From positions 62,001 through 126,000 of the forward strand of contig WNNJ02001500.1 in the NCBI GenBank assembly GCA_012934845.2: a stretch of DNA of 64,000 nt. The letters are read 5' to 3'. The notes under the pieces are model-generated. The model had not been told where the DNA came from. It searched no databases and saw only the letters and a list, made by a program, of their open reading frames with translations. The DNA is from Pomphorhynchus laevis. Its lineage: Eukaryota; Acanthocephala; Palaeacanthocephala; Echinorhynchida; Pomphorhynchidae. Positions 20,559 through 29,994 of the stretch are shown here, one piece after another. Position 1 is the stretch's first letter. Each line of letters begins with the position of its first letter. A program made the position numbers and the translations under genes.

Positions 20559-22778
20559 ATGTTAAGCTACTTGACGATTCTGTTATCCATTACACTATGT
20601 CTTCTATCAATATTGATTCCATTGTCAATTCATAGTATTCAAATGCACGATGCTTCCTGGCAAGTTAACTTCTCATCACCAGCTGCCATAGCTCGAAAAA
20701 CCAATACCACAAAACCATCATATAAACTAGACAGCCAATGTCATACAATCAGAAGTTATAAATGGCAGAACAGTGCCTTACTACCAATATCCGTTATATA
20801 CAGCCTGTGTTTTATCTACGTCCGAAGGCTCACAGATAAAGGATCATCCAGATTAAGCATTCTACCACTTGACTTGTTCAACAGGACACATCGATTTCTA
20901 AATGCTGCTATATTTGGCCTACTTACAACTGAAGTTTTAGCGATTATGGAAGACGCCATTCAAGAAGTAAGCAATTCTCAAAAATACGGAATATTGGTAA
21001 CATTTTGTAAGAAGTTGACACTCGTAATACTTATCGGCATGCGTCGATATCCTCAGCTCCTGTCTGTCGGCATTGATATTCCTCTTGTTCAACTAATGGC
21101 GGCATTTTATTCAATATGCGATTTGTTACTGTATAGCGTTGCAAACTTGCTTTGTCCATCGCCTATTATCCGGACTCGGTTAAAATTGGCCTACGGAGGA
21201 GCGGATGGCCACATTTGGCCAATAATGCTTTTATCACTGATTTGCAATTGCTGCCAGTATGTGTTCGCTTCGTTTGTTCCGGCTTATTTTATCATTCAAT
21301 TCATTACTAGACGCCAACGACTGCATCAACAACACCAATGGCTAAAGAAACAACGATCCGGAGTAGAGCATAGTAGTCAATCAGACAATGATTATAAAGC
21401 TGTAAAGACAACCTTGCTACAACAGCACAGCTCCGAAATCCAGTACACCAAAGATTTACTAAAGATGAATATACGACGATGCAGCTACTACAACAGCAAT
21501 GTCGACTTGAATAAATCGTTATTAAGACGATTATTAGGAAATCATAGCAAAAACTGTAATCGGTCAAGTTTTGGATTCTCTAGTAAAATCCTGTCTGCTT
21601 ATTGCATTGCATTTACATTAATACTAAATTTGACAATAAAAACTTGCTTGTATAGTGCCTTGCTTGTTGAAGAAAAAGTAGAAACGATGAATAATCAAGA
21701 CATAATTTTGCTCACAGAGCAAGCTATTAATAAGTACCATCTTTCACTGAACAGACGACTGTGTATATGCAGCATTGTTTCTATGTTGATATTTTCCGTT
21801 CAGATATATTACGGGCTTCAAAGAATGCAAAGTCATTTTCTCGATGCTTACAAAGGGCGATACGATGACATACCACCACTTGGAAACTTTACAGCTAGTG
21901 AAATCATTGAAAAGTCTGCTCACTATGCTGGCTACGTAGTCGGCTATGCAACCTGGGGCTATTTTATACTGTTTAAAACAGTTTTCTTTGTCTCAATAGT
22001 TTTGCAGAGCCTTTTATCATTGAATGTTTACTGGTTAAGCAAGCTGTTCAACTACTGTGTTCCGTTGCTGCTTATGTATGCCTTAAAAAGCACGGCAATT
22101 GGTCTAATGTCAAAATTTTTATTTCTTTCACCTGCTGATCGGCCTCAGATTGTATTGCAATGTCCTTATTTTTTCGGTTCTTTTTCTTACTTTAACTTAA
22201 TTTTCGACTGTTTTCTCGGTATGTTATCTTGCTGGCTTCGATTGCTAAGGTCTATTTTAACTGCATTGTTATTTATGGGTCGAATGGACTACAGCTTTAT
22301 GGGTCGAAGTCTTGAACGTCTTGATCACTCATATGCCTCGTATGTGGCTCAAATTCATTTAGAAGTTCAGCATTCTCATCCAATTTTGATGGCATTCGTT
22401 CATTTGCTGCTTCTTGATAATGATAGCAAACATCATGATCAGAGTGTAGCAGATTGTCGAAAGTTCTCTACTTTTTGCAAGGACAGAGCCTGCAAAAGAC
22501 GGATTCGAATTCGATGGTTTCTTGCATATACGCTAATCAGAAATCCCGGTATGAAACACTACAGAAAGCACATGTCATCTGAATTAAAGTTTCGTATTAA
22601 GAATATGGGACGATCCCCATTGTCTGTTGGTCAGACTCAGTTAAATCAGAATGACGTTTACGCAGTAAATCGAAACCAAAGCGGGTTTGTATATTTGCCT
22701 CCTAGGGATAATTTGTTCAAATATGATTTTTTTGCGGGTAACAAGCTCTATGATCACGATTGCTTAAAGTATTATTGA
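20559..22778 (+). CDS. STRA6-like multi-pass receptor
   Basis: A single uninterrupted exon encodes 739 residues from the first in-frame ATG. The frame is open upstream to 20307 without another ATG, so an upstream coding exon is possible (a weak acceptor ends at 20316). About nine hydrophobic segments are visible, near residues 1-25, 72-90, 114-165, 170-195, 215-250, 342-368, 400-420, 456-515 and 543-572. Near the C-terminus lie LEVQHSHPILMAF (about 600) and RWFLAYTLIRNPGMKHYRK (about 650). These align with the C-terminal hallmarks of vertebrate STRA6 (a Q-S-H-P-x-M-x-A-F motif and R-W-x-L-A-Y-T-L-x-x-N-P), as does the preceding GRMDYS. STRA6 is the plasma-membrane receptor that takes up retinol from retinol-binding protein. 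Here the family is well supported but the ligand is unknown. The 739-residue length is somewhat above that of the human protein. Confidence 0.8.
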   Translation: MLSYLTILLSITLCLLSILIPLSIHSIQMHDASWQVNFSSPAAIARKTNTTKPSYKLDSQCHTIRSYKWQNSALLPISVIYSLCFIYVRRLTDKGSSRLSILPLDLFNRTHRFLNAAIFGLLTTEVLAIMEDAIQEVSNSQKYGILVTFCKKLTLVILIGMRRYPQLLSVGIDIPLVQLMAAFYSICDLLLYSVANLLCPSPIIRTRLKLAYGGADGHIWPIMLLSLICNCCQYVFASFVPAYFIIQFITRRQRLHQQHQWLKKQRSGVEHSSQSDNDYKAVKTTLLQQHSSEIQYTKDLLKMNIRRCSYYNSNVDLNKSLLRRLLGNHSKNCNRSSFGFSSKILSAYCIAFTLILNLTIKTCLYSALLVEEKVETMNNQDIILLTEQAINKYHLSLNRRLCICSIVSMLIFSVQIYYGLQRMQSHFLDAYKGRYDDIPPLGNFTASEIIEKSAHYAGYVVGYATWGYFILFKTVFFVSIVLQSLLSLNVYWLSKLFNYCVPLLLMYALKSTAIGLMSKFLFLSPADRPQIVLQCPYFFGSFSYFNLIFDCFLGMLSCWLRLLRSILTALLFMGRMDYSFMGRSLERLDHSYASYVAQIHLEVQHSHPILMAFVHLLLLDNDSKHHDQSVADCRKFSTFCKDRACKRRIRIRWFLAYTLIRNPGMKHYRKHMSSELKFRIKNMGRSPLSVGQTQLNQNDVYAVNRNQSGFVYLPPRDNLFKYDFFAGNKLYDHDCLKYY

Positions 22779-22797
22779 CAGTAGTTGATGATCTCTA

Positions 22798-22803
22798 AAT
22801 AAA
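22798..22803 (+). promoter_or_regulatory. Polyadenylation signal AATAAA
   Basis: AATAAA lies 20 bp after the stop codon of the STRA6-like gene, so the 3' UTR would be very short. Confidence 0.6.
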
Positions 22804-23046
22804 TGCAATTCTGACATTAATTTCTGTGATTCCAAGCATTTTGTTAAATCTGTAATTTATTGTGTGTAAAAATAATATTTTCTGTTTGAATTTCCATAGA
22901 ATTTGAATGTTATAAAAACGATTGTCGCAGTACTTCTTATCGCATAATATCAGCTTAATTCATTTTAAATTATCATCTTATATAAATTATGTCATCAAAT
23001 ATTCTTTAAAAACTTTAATTTATTAGATTAGCACTTAACAACGCGA

Positions 23047-23500
23047 AGTTGATATCTTAATCGTCGCAATTGAAGTTAATTAAAAATTATGCGTCGTCCG
23101 CGGGAGAACTTGTTATTAAATCATTTTAATTATTATATCAACTGGGGCGATATCGTGTTCTTAGGCAAATCTATGGCGATAATTTGCTATAGGCGTCGAT
23201 TGTGTACTTCATTACATGAAGATGGGTTATACAAAAATATGATGCAAAATCATTTTTCCTCAAGTCATTTCAGCATCTATTAACTATTTAATAGTTGAAA
23301 TTAACCGCAGTACGAGTTTGTCAGCTAAATCAATTTCGGTATTTTATAAATACCGGAAGTCATTTAGATTTCCGGTATTTATAGGTATTATTCCGCTATT
23401 ACTAGGCTGGCTGCTCCATCCACTATGCTGGAGTAGATGATATCTTAATCGTCGCAATTGAACTTAATTCATACTTAAAATTTATTCGTCGTGGATGGCG
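23047..23500 (+). repeat. Direct repeat, ~50 bp, 388-bp period
   Basis: GATATCTTAATCGTCGCAATT occurs at about 23051 and 23439, each followed by similar AT-rich sequence and CGTCGT. The interval also holds a small inverted repeat (ATAAATACCGGAA with TTCCGGTATTTAT, 23345-23385). The second copy leads directly into the hammerhead SINE at 23.5 kb, so this may be a tandem relic of that element. Confidence 0.5.
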
Positions 23501-23730
23501 GCTACAAACGCCATCCTGCTACGTGGATGGCATTGAATCGAGATAAAGACGTCCTGAGTTCAAATCCGATCAGCAACAGTGTACGGTGAAAGCAGATTAT
23601 AAGGGTCGAAACGTGAAATGTAGGTCTGGGTCAGCAGCTGATGAGACCCACCCAGACTGATTAGTAGCGTCCTGCTGTATCAGGAATAAGAACAATATAT
23701 GTGAGGATAATATCTTGCCACAACCAGAGA
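23500..23730 (+). mobile_element. SINE-like element with permuted hammerhead (family B)
   Basis: The 5' part has a pol III box-B-like word (GAGTTCAAATCC, 23556-23567) and a box-A-like word (TGGCATTGAATCG, 23528-23540). Downstream lie hammerhead parts: GGGTC 23603-23607 then GAA 23608-23610; CTGATGA 23638-23644 then GACCC 23645-23649; GCGT 23667-23670 and C23671 at the predicted cleavage site. A tRNA-derived promoter joined to a hammerhead is the plan of the schistosome Sm-alpha SINE, but here the hammerhead strands are in a different order (see findings). Confidence 0.6.
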
Positions 23731-25357
23731 AAAAATAAAATATTATATTATAATATAAAATTTAGGTAGTCATTTATATTAATCTCCAATAATAATTTAA
23801 CTTAAATTTCAAATACGGATTGAAAATATACATTTTCATTTCCTATAAATTATCTTTTATAATGAATTAATACTTAAATTGGCAATGATATGTGGTTATC
23901 GTCGAATATGCTGATAACTAATCACCTCACATTCGATTTAGAATTTAAGAGAAAAACCTGTTTTAAATAATATTATATATAATATAATATATAAATATAT
24001 AATAAAATATTATATATAATATTATATTAAAATAATTTTATTTATATTATATATTATTACTTGTATATATTGTCTCAAACTCTTTTTGTTTAGCATTACG
24101 AGCTATTTATCTCTTTTGATGTGTTTGAATTCAATCGACTTGCAAATACAATCAATGATAAAACTTTTTTATTGGTGATAATTAATTAAAAATTGTAATA
24201 ATTTTATTAAATCGAACTTTAAATAATTTATTTTAAAGAGAAAATAAATTATCGCCGAATACGCCGACATATTGTCGTTCTTCTTCCGGACCAAATACAA
24301 TATTTTAATAAAACCTCATTATTAAATGTTGTTTTTCTTTTTCATTGAACAAATCAGATTATTTAACTTATGTAAGATAAGTTCTTTTAAAGATGGGCAT
24401 TAATAATTTGCTTAATAATTTAAGCAAATTATTAATTAATCATTAATAATTTTGTGTTTTAAGCTAAAAAACATTTTACATTAATTGAGTTTATAAACTG
24501 ACAAATTACCTAATACACATTTCAGATAACTTACAAGGTGGATAACTTACAAGGTGGAAGTGATATGTAGCAGAACTTGTAAGCAGACCTTGTAAATAAA
24601 GTTAGGAAATTTGGTAAAATCAAATTACAGAAAGAATCGTATATTGTAAATTTTAAATTAGTAATACGATTTAATATAAGTAATATTGGAATAATAGAAA
24701 AAATATATAAAAATATAAGCATTTCTAGACAACTTTAAATAAGAATCCTTAAATTTTTTAATAATATGCAATATCAATTAGAAAAATTAATCTTTAATTC
24801 TCTATAATCGATTAGGTAAACCAATTGTATTAATTAATTTATTATTAAGCCAATAATATTATTTGAAATTTAATCCAAATAATCTATTAATTTAAATAAT
24901 CTATTAATTTAATTAATCTATTAATAATCTATTAATCTATGTAATCTAAAAAATAATACATAGTCAATAAATTCGACAAACTGTCGGTAAACAGATTTTT
25001 CAATGAATTTTTAAAAATAGTAAATGAATTGTTCTGTGCTAAATTAAAAATTTAAATAATATTAATTGAAATATAATCCAATTGTAATTTTATCATAATA
25101 AAAAGTAATTACAATCATTTAGCAATATATGAAAAAAGTATGAGTAAATGTCTTTATTTATACAGAAAGTTGAAAGCAATAATTTAAATCGATATAAATT
25201 TAAAGACGAGTTAAATTAATTTATTTTGATTTATTATTTGAAGCTATCTTAAAGATAAAATAATTGATGTTTTAAAAGGTAAAATTAAATATTGTTAGTC
25301 AATAAACCCGACAAATTGTTGGTCAAAACAGTAAATACCGCTGACCTTGAAAGACGA
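23731..25357. other. AT-rich intergenic spacer
   Basis: Long A/T runs and short palindromes; no gene or named repeat is visible. Confidence 0.6.
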
Positions 25358-25525
25358 AAAATGACGCTTTCCATCATTTCGACCAATACGGCTCGGTTCC
25401 AACCGACTTGGGAACCGGCTGTCACTAGAGCTTATGCGATAATTCCGTTCACCTCGCTGTGAAGGCTATGGTGAGATATGTTGTGTGTACAGTCAGTCAT
25501 TAATTTAACTTTTAATATTAATTTA
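25358..25525 (+). repeat. 168-bp direct repeat, left copy
   Basis: Identical over all 168 bp, as far as I can read, to 26476-26643. It is GC-richer than its surroundings, with a GGTTCCAACCGAC...GGGAACCGG self-complementary patch. The two copies bracket the hammerhead repeat cluster at 25530-26392. Confidence 0.9.
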
Positions 25526-25529
25526 ATTA

Positions 25530-25772
25530 ACTGGTCGGTTTGATATTATCCTCGTGTGGTTGTTTGAATCCTATCAGCATCACTGTACACTACAATCAGC
25601 GTGGGTGGACCTCATCAGCAGTGAGCCCACGCCTACATTTCGTGTTTCGGTCCTTTAACTGCTTCTGCTGATTCCTTGTCGCCGAAATGCTGGTTTATAT
25701 TTGGCTTATATACCAAATTACACAATTAATGTGTTCTATATTTGGTGTGGGCGGTAACTAATATTCGCAATT
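25530..25772 (-). mobile_element. Hammerhead repeat family A, minus copy
   Basis: The reverse complement of the family-A unit, with every hammerhead part intact. Together with the plus copy starting at 25781 it forms a long inverted repeat. Confidence 0.8.
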
Positions 25773-25780
25773 ATGTGTTC

Positions 25781-26392
25781 AAATATAGAACACATTAATT
25801 GTGTAATTTGGTATATAAGCCAAATATAAACCAGCATTTCGGCGACAAGGAATCAGCAGAAGCAGTTAAAGGACCGAAACACGAAATGTAGGCGTGGGCT
25901 CACTGCTGATGAGGTCCACCCACGCTGATTGTAGTGTACAGTGATGCTGATAGGATTCAAACAACCACACGAGGATAATATCAAACCGACCAGTTAAGAA
26001 TAACGGCTCGTGTATGCAATATTCACAATAGTAAAAAGACAGCTTACGGTTTACTGTCCAGTGAAAATTTCGTATGAGAACGGAATAAAAAATCGGTGTG
26101 TGGTGGATTCGAATTGCGAATATTAGTTACCGCCCACACCAAATATAGAACACATTAATTGTGTAATTTGGTATATAAGCCAAATATAAACCAGCATTTC
26201 GGCGACAAAGAATCAGCAGAAGCAGTTAAAGGACCTAAACACGTAATGTAGGCGTGGACTCACTGCTGATGAGGTCCACCCACGCTGATTGTAGTGTACA
26301 GTGATGCTGATAGGATTCAAACAACCACACGAGGATAATATCAAACCGACCAGTTAAGAATAACGGCTCGTGTATGCAATATTCACAATATT
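25781..26392 (+). mobile_element. Hammerhead repeat family A, 360-bp tandem
   Basis: Two plus-strand units with a 360-bp period (for example GGACCGAAAC at 25871 and its changed copy at 26231; ATTCACAATA at 26021 and 26381). In the first unit: GGACC 25871-25875, GAA 25876-25878, ACAC 25879-25882, GCGTGGG 25892-25898, TCACTG 25900-25905, CTGATGA 25906-25912, GGTCC 25913-25917, CCCACGC 25919-25925, GTGT 25934-25937, A25938, CAGTGA 25939-25944. The second unit has a base change in GAA, so it is probably inactive. A box-B-like GGATTCGAATTGCG lies at 26104-26117. Short tandem units with a self-cleaving motif and no ORF are the hallmark of retrozymes. Confidence 0.75.
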
Positions 26393-26475
26393 AATTTAAT
26401 TATTGTAAAATATAATTTCAATAAAAACCGAAATAAATTTAGTTTAATAATTTGAATAAGTTCACTTTTATCTGT

Positions 26476-26643
26476 AAAATGACGCTTTCCATCATTTCGA
26501 CCAATACGGCTCGGTTCCAACCGACTTGGGAACCGGCTGTCACTAGAGCTTATGCGATAATTCCGTTCACCTCGCTGTGAAGGCTATGGTGAGATATGTT
26601 GTGTGTACAGTCAGTCATTAATTTAACTTTTAATATTAATTTA
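26476..26643 (+). repeat. 168-bp direct repeat, right copy
   Basis: Matches 25358-25525 base for base. It ends about 150 bp beyond the stop codon of the calcium-sensor gene, and its right edge supplies a minus-strand AATAAA for that gene. Confidence 0.9.
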
Positions 26644-26795
26644 TTGTTTTCCAATGAATTTAAAAATGCATTTAAAAAAATGAAATTATGTAATTAGTAA
26701 ATAATTATTTTCATTTTAAAAATGAAAATAATTGATATGATAAATTAACTATGAAAATTGCTATATCAGATAAATAAGGGGTAAGAAAGGTAATT

Positions 26796-27410
26796 TCACA
26801 ATTCTTTTGGTACATCAAATCCGAGATCAAAAGAAATTAATGACGATAATTCTTTGTCAACAAGCATGCTATGCACAAACTCAGATTTTTGCAGCTTACG
26901 ATCTCTGTTGATGTCGATTTTCTCAATAATTTCCTTGGCCATAGCTTTAATACTAGCGATCTGATTAATATTTTTCCCTTGCAGTAGATATATGGCTTCG
27001 AGAAAGCCTGCTAACTCCTTTAATGAAATACTTCCGCTTTTATCGGTATCACAAAATTCGAAAATCAACTTTGCTCTGCTCATGTTATCAGCTTTCCGAT
27101 ACAGCCAATTAGTGATAAAAAAATCAAAAAAATTGATACAACCAGATTTTCTCTTATCCAAATGCTTGAATACTAGTTTGGCCATTGCACGTGTATTAAG
27201 GCCAGGATTACAGCATTGATAAAATCGATCGAATGTATCAAAGTTCATTATACCGTCTGGTGCTATCTTCAGGAATTGGCGATGCCACCGTAAGATATCT
27301 TGCTCATCGGCTTCGCTAATCACGTGAATAACATCAATTTCCGATTTAGTCAGTTCTGTTTGTGAATTTGTCGAAGATGTCGATTTTAAATCAGTAGTTA
27401 AGTTACCCAT
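26796..27410 (-). CDS. Neuronal calcium sensor-type EF-hand protein
   Basis: An intronless frame encodes 204 residues. It begins MGNLTTDLKS, an N-myristoylation signal (Gly2, Thr6). Four EF-hand units are in the NCS (recoverin/NCS-1/visinin) arrangement. EF1 is degenerate, around PDGIMNFDTF (51-60). EF2 is weak (loop 85-96, DKRKSGCINFFD, ending in D instead of E). EF3 is canonical (121-132, DTDKSGSISLKE). EF4 is near canonical (166-177, DINRDRKLQKSE, lacking the central Gly). The family is usually about 190 residues. Such proteins bind Ca2+ and shuttle to membranes by a myristoyl switch to regulate kinases, channels or receptors. The exact orthologue cannot be named; retained EF3 and EF4 suggest Ca2+ binding is kept. 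A divergent relative lies at 43.6-44.2 kb. Confidence 0.85.
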   Translation of the reverse strand: MGNLTTDLKSTSSTNSQTELTKSEIDVIHVISEADEQDILRWHRQFLKIAPDGIMNFDTFDRFYQCCNPGLNTRAMAKLVFKHLDKRKSGCINFFDFFITNWLYRKADNMSRAKLIFEFCDTDKSGSISLKELAGFLEAIYLLQGKNINQIASIKAMAKEIIEKIDINRDRKLQKSEFVHSMLVDKELSSLISFDLGFDVPKEL

Positions 27411-28510
27411 GCTTATTTTATTTGAAAATTAGTTACTCGTCATATGAATAGAAATGAATATTTTGTTGTTGATAAATGTGAACTGCTGAAAATCTTATTA
27501 ACAATTCGGACAATTTTTTGGTATCGACAGGTTCAGCAGAGTGTAATTAGCTGGTAGGTTCGCTTCGTAAATAATTTACGAAGGTACACTATTGTGCTCT
27601 TTTCGGTATGTGTTCGTAAACAATAGGCTTAAAAAAGCGACGCAGAAAAGCTAATTTATTTAAATTATTTCAACGAAACTTCTGTAATCTACTTATATTG
27701 AGAATACAGTAAAACATGCCTGTAAACACCAGCTAATGACTTAATTTATCTACATGCACTTATATTAATCACGAGCTCTCTATCCATCCACTCTAAACAT
27801 AAAACGAAGCCATTTTTATGTGTTATCGAATTTGGACAGATAGAGTAGGTGGTATTAGCATAAAATATTAATTACGCATATATAAATAATGTTTTCCATT
27901 TAGAACGATCACATCGTTAGAGAGACGAAATATGTAAATTCACATATCATCAAGTTTTTCTCCTGTTTTGGGTGCTATAATTATAAGAATATTGCCATCG
28001 TTTAATACAGCGACAATGTGGAGAGAACATTAGATTGTCAATTAAAAGCGACTCTATTACTATTTAATATCACACGTGAAATCGCATTTTCTTCTCTATC
28101 ACAATTAAAATGGGTTTTCTCAATTCACGTTAACAAATTGAAATTGATTAGGACTTATTCCATAACATAAGGAATGTATTTTGTGGACTGTTTATTCACT
28201 TTAAGTTAATCTTATTGATTTTTATTAATTTTAAGTTAATTTTTAACTGCTTTGAAAATATTCACTTTTGTTATTACATTAAATAACAAACAGCTTATAT
28301 TCAAAAAGTACTTTATATGCAAATTATTGATTAAAAGCCCAAAATTTATTCTGACAAATCGTTTGTTTTAATCGAAAGGTTGTTTTTCGAAAAACGTTTG
28401 TTTTAAAAAGATTATATTTTTATGGAAAGTAAGGAAACGTAGGACATTTCTATTTACTCAATAGAAAAAAACTATTTTGATTTTAAATATCCTACAATAT
28501 ATCTAATTAT
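27411..28510. other. Intergenic, upstream of the calcium-sensor gene
   Basis: AT-rich with no coding signal. It should contain the promoter of the minus-strand calcium-sensor gene; no motif stands out. Confidence 0.5.
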
Positions 28511-28950
28511 TGTGAATATTGCTTAAACGAGCCGCTATTCTTCATGGGTCGGTTTGATATTATCCTCGTGTGGTTGTTTGAATCCTATCAGCATCACTGT
28601 TTATTACAATCAGCGTGGGTGGACCTCATCAGCAGTGAGCCCACGCCTACATTTCGTGTTTCGGTCCTTTAACTGCTTCTGCTGATTCCTTGTCGCCGAA
28701 ATGCTGGTTTATATTTGGCTTATATACCAAATTACACAATTAATGTGTTCTATATTTGGTGTGGGCGGTAACTATTATTCGCATTTCGAATCCACCACAC
28801 ACCGAAATTTATTATTCGTTTCAATACGAATTGTTCACCGGACAGTAAATCGTAAGTTGTCTTTTTACAATTGTGAATATTGCTTACACGAGCCACTATT
28901 CTTCATGAGCCGTTTTCATATTGTCCTTGTGTGGTTCTTTTAATCCTATC
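28511..28950 (-). mobile_element. Hammerhead repeat family A, minus tandem
   Basis: One full ~360-bp minus-strand unit plus the beginning of another (ATTGTGAATATTGCTTA at 28512 and again near 28868). The hammerhead helices I and II and the CTGATGA and GAAAC words are intact, but the base before the predicted cleavage site and part of helix III are changed. Confidence 0.75.
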
Positions 28951-29334
28951 AGCTTATTTTATTTCTTTGCTTTTGCACATTCCTGCCCAGTAATCCCACT
29001 GCTGACATCAAAAACACTAGGGGTACTTATATATTTCCTCTTTCTCATTTAACAGCGGTCTGATAGTTATAACTTGACCAGCAACGTGAGCATCTTGCCT
29101 GCCAACAATACTTTCCCTATCACTGATGTCTGAATCGGCTAAATAGCTTATGTCATAAATATTAGATTTTAGCTTTTTTATTATTTTAATTTTAAGTTCA
29201 TTTTCCAATACCTCAAAATCCACTTTTTTCGCATATTACGGTATATTTTTAATTATGAATAAGGAGCGTGGTGAAAGATCCCTAACAGAAATGTTACCAT
29301 GTTTCTCATAAATATATTTGACAAAATATAATAT

Positions 29335-29485
29335 AAACCAGCATTTCGGCGACAAGGAATCAGCAGAAACAGCAACAGGACCGAAACACGAAATGTAGGC
29401 GTTGGCTCACTGCTGATGAGGTCCACCCACGCTGATTGTAGTGTACAGTGATGCTGATAAGATTCAAACAACCACACTAGGAAAA
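29335..29485 (+). mobile_element. Hammerhead repeat family A, partial plus copy
   Basis: Matches 25838-25972. All hammerhead core words are retained, with one change in the clamp helix (GCGTTGG). The ends are truncated. Confidence 0.7.
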
Positions 29486-29990
29486 TATATATCTAATTAT
29501 CATAATATAATATGTTATATGTTATTATATGTAATATATAATTTGTTAATATAATGTATGATAATGAAGTAACCCGAGTCATCATTGGGCGCCACTACGT
29601 CTTTCCACAACGCGATATTAAAGCTTTGACGTGTGCTTACAGAGAAGTCAATATAGAGTGCATGATTGATGCTTGAACACCGTGCATAAAGTTTGCAATG
29701 CACACGCCTTCATTCACCCGGGGCCGAATAACAAAATATATAATAATCACATTTAAGAAACTAAATCAATTTAAATGTGCAAGGTTTGATCATTTTATAG
29801 TACTTTTGGAGGTTTGTTACAATCAAATTAATAGTTATTTATCGTTTATAACGTATAACACATTTTTTATAATATTAAATGAGATATTGATAAATTCATA
29901 TTAATTAATTCATAGATAATAAATTCTAATAAAAACATTAGATAATTATAATCAATTTAATACATCTCAAAATGACGTTTATTTACATAT
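29486..29990. other. Intergenic
   Basis: AT-rich. A GC-richer patch at 29570-29730 has no recognisable coding content. Confidence 0.5.
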
Positions 29991-29994
29991 ATTC

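Noticed and set aside
23089-23283. 64-codon frame beginning MRRPRENLLLNHF
   Set aside because: It lies inside a direct-repeat interval and shows no domain or splice support.
25358-25525. tRNA gene or tRNA-derived SINE in the 168-bp repeat (GGTTCCAACC resembles box B)
   Set aside because: No box A at the right distance and no cloverleaf could be drawn; kept only as a direct repeat.
25530-25772. An ordinary type I or type III hammerhead in family A
   Set aside because: No GAAA lies between CTGATGA and the cleavage base in one unit; the GAAAC that pairs with helix II is upstream, so an ordinary fold would require strands from two tandem units.
25871-25912. A type II (open helix II) hammerhead in family A cleaving at GTA near 25890
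   Set aside because: The sequence after that site cannot form helix I with the bases before CTGATGA; the downstream GTGTA|CAGTGA fits and covaries.
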